From the NCBI GenBank assembly GCA_014896535.1, contig JADBKE010000013.1:99301-163300 (forward strand): a DNA stretch of 64,000 nucleotides. The letters are read 5' to 3'. The notes under the pieces are model-generated. The model was not told the origin of the DNA. It saw only the letters and a program-made list of their open reading frames with translations, and ran no database searches. Of the stretch, positions 63,303 to 64,000 are shown one piece after another; the stretch's first letter is position 1, and every line of letters starts with the position of its first letter. A program made the position numbers and the translations under genes. Origin of the DNA: Candidatus Fermentithermobacillaceae bacterium. GTDB lineage: Bacteria; Bacillota; Sulfobacillia; Fermentithermobacillales; DUSS01.

Positions 63303-63992
63303 GTGATCCCGATAAGAGACACACAAAGGTCCAGGTCCAGACCGTTCGTCAATTGGATCCTCATCATCCTCAACCTCATGGTTTTCGCATACGAATTGTC
63401 CTTGACCGAAGTGGAACTCAATCGGTTCATAACGAAGTGGGGAGTCATACCCAGGGTGATAACCAACCCGAGTGCATTTCCCCCGGCAGTTCTCGCTCAC
63501 ACTTCTGGCCCCGTGTCGTTGATCACATCTATGTTCATACATGTGGGTTGGGTACACATCCTCGGCAATATGCTGTACTTGTTCATTTTCGGAGACAACG
63601 TCGAGGACCTTTTGGGACATGGCAGGTACCTGCTGTTTTACCTCACGGCCGGAGTTGCGGCCGGGGTTGTCCATGTGATTTCCGCGCCGCTTTCCAGGGT
63701 CCCGACCGTAGGGGCGAGCGGGGCGGTGGCAGGGGTGCTCGGCGCGTATTTTCTCAATTTCCCCCGTTCGCGGGTGCTGGCCGCTATACCTCTTGGGGTT
63801 TTCATCCCGGTGGTTGAGGTGCCTGCCATCATCTTTCTGTTCCTGTGGTTCGTAACGAATCTTTTGTCGGGGGCGGCGTCCCTCGGTGTAACTGCTCAGG
63901 GCGGGGTTGCCTGGTGGGCTCATGTCGGAGGATTTGTCACGGGCATGGTCTTTTCCCTCGTGTTGAGACGTAGGAGATTGCGTGCGGGCTAA
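63303..63992 (+). CDS. Rhomboid-family intramembrane serine protease
   Basis: 229 residues with six or seven membrane helices. The rhomboid blocks FIHVGWVHILGNMLYLFIFGDNVED, the catalytic Ser in VGASGAVAGVLG and the catalytic His in WWAHVGGFVTG are present, as are the N-terminal PIRD and the WG residues of loop 1. It cleaves membrane proteins within the bilayer; the substrate is unknown. GTG 63303 follows AAAGGGGAA by about 9 bases. It ends 8 bases before the window edge. Confidence 0.93.
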   Translation: MIPIRDTQRSRSRPFVNWILIILNLMVFAYELSLTEVELNRFITKWGVIPRVITNPSAFPPAVLAHTSGPVSLITSMFIHVGWVHILGNMLYLFIFGDNVEDLLGHGRYLLFYLTAGVAAGVVHVISAPLSRVPTVGASGAVAGVLGAYFLNFPRSRVLAAIPLGVFIPVVEVPAIIFLFLWFVTNLLSGAASLGVTAQGGVAWWAHVGGFVTGMVFSLVLRRRRLRAG

Positions 63993-64000
63993 AACGTGTT

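Overview
The window reads as a chromosomal segment of a GC-rich, endospore-forming monoderm of the phylum Bacillota. The evidence is a cotJA-cotJB-cotJC spore-coat cluster, a GerMN-domain lipoprotein, HPr with both His15 and Ser46, an IreB-type protein behind alaS, frequent GTG/TTG starts behind strong AGGAGG ribosome-binding sites, and a type IV pilus operon of PilT/PilB/PilC/pilins/PilM-N-O/PilD type without a secretin in view. The genus cannot be named from the sequence. No rRNA, tRNA, insertion sequence or cas gene was seen.

Layout. 1-2.0 kb: end of a response regulator and its histidine kinase. 2.1-18.1 kb: a repeat-rich region in which single genes (GerMN lipoprotein, metallophosphoesterase/PQQ protein, MATE exporter, HOGA-like aldolase, FeoB, FeoA, a 10-TM heavy-metal exporter, an MFS pump, BioY) are separated by long intergenic stretches. 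Most of these stretches hold a tandem array with its own sequence and period (42, 17, 20, 73, 11, 13 bp). Two arrays, at 2.16-2.84 kb and 17.26-18.09 kb, are the same 42-bp family in opposite orientation. 18.2-21 kb: partly decayed genes (a frame-broken, truncated EAL protein and a fragment-like ORF) around a class II aldolase and a PilZ protein. 21.2-22.5 kb: cotJABC. 22.7-30 kb: fused formiminotransferase-cyclodeaminase, a CNNM/CorC-type membrane protein, an orphan dehydratase-activase ATPase and an ABC exporter pair. 30-40.5 kb, minus strand: a long type IV pilus operon (pilT-pilB-pilC-pilA-minor pilins-pilM-pilN-pilO-pilD) ending with an AtpZ/AtpI-like gene. 41-43.2 kb: nitroreductase and an MFS protein. 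43.5-50.7 kb: a LevR-type sigma-54 activator followed by a -24/-12 promoter and the genes EIIB, a zinc dehydrogenase, ptsH and ptsI. 51-53.4 kb: a coiled-coil membrane protein, a PHP phosphoesterase and a DUF554 protein. 53.6-58.7 kb: proS, alaS, ireB. 58.8-64 kb: a BON protein, a membrane/spermidine-synthase fusion, an M28-type peptidase and a rhomboid protease.

The best-supported regulatory readings are a DtxR/IdeR-like palindrome at the feoB promoter, a sigma-54 promoter matched to the adjacent GAFTGA-containing activator, and sigma-A-like promoters before the pilus operon and proS. The most unusual observation is the pair of 42-bp arrays. Each unit carries a near-palindromic core (GTGCAAA-N5-TTGGCAC or its reverse complement) repeated at exactly 42 bp, four helical turns, over 14 and 20 units with degenerate linkers. 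This looks like a phased protein-binding platform rather than a CRISPR or a coding repeat.
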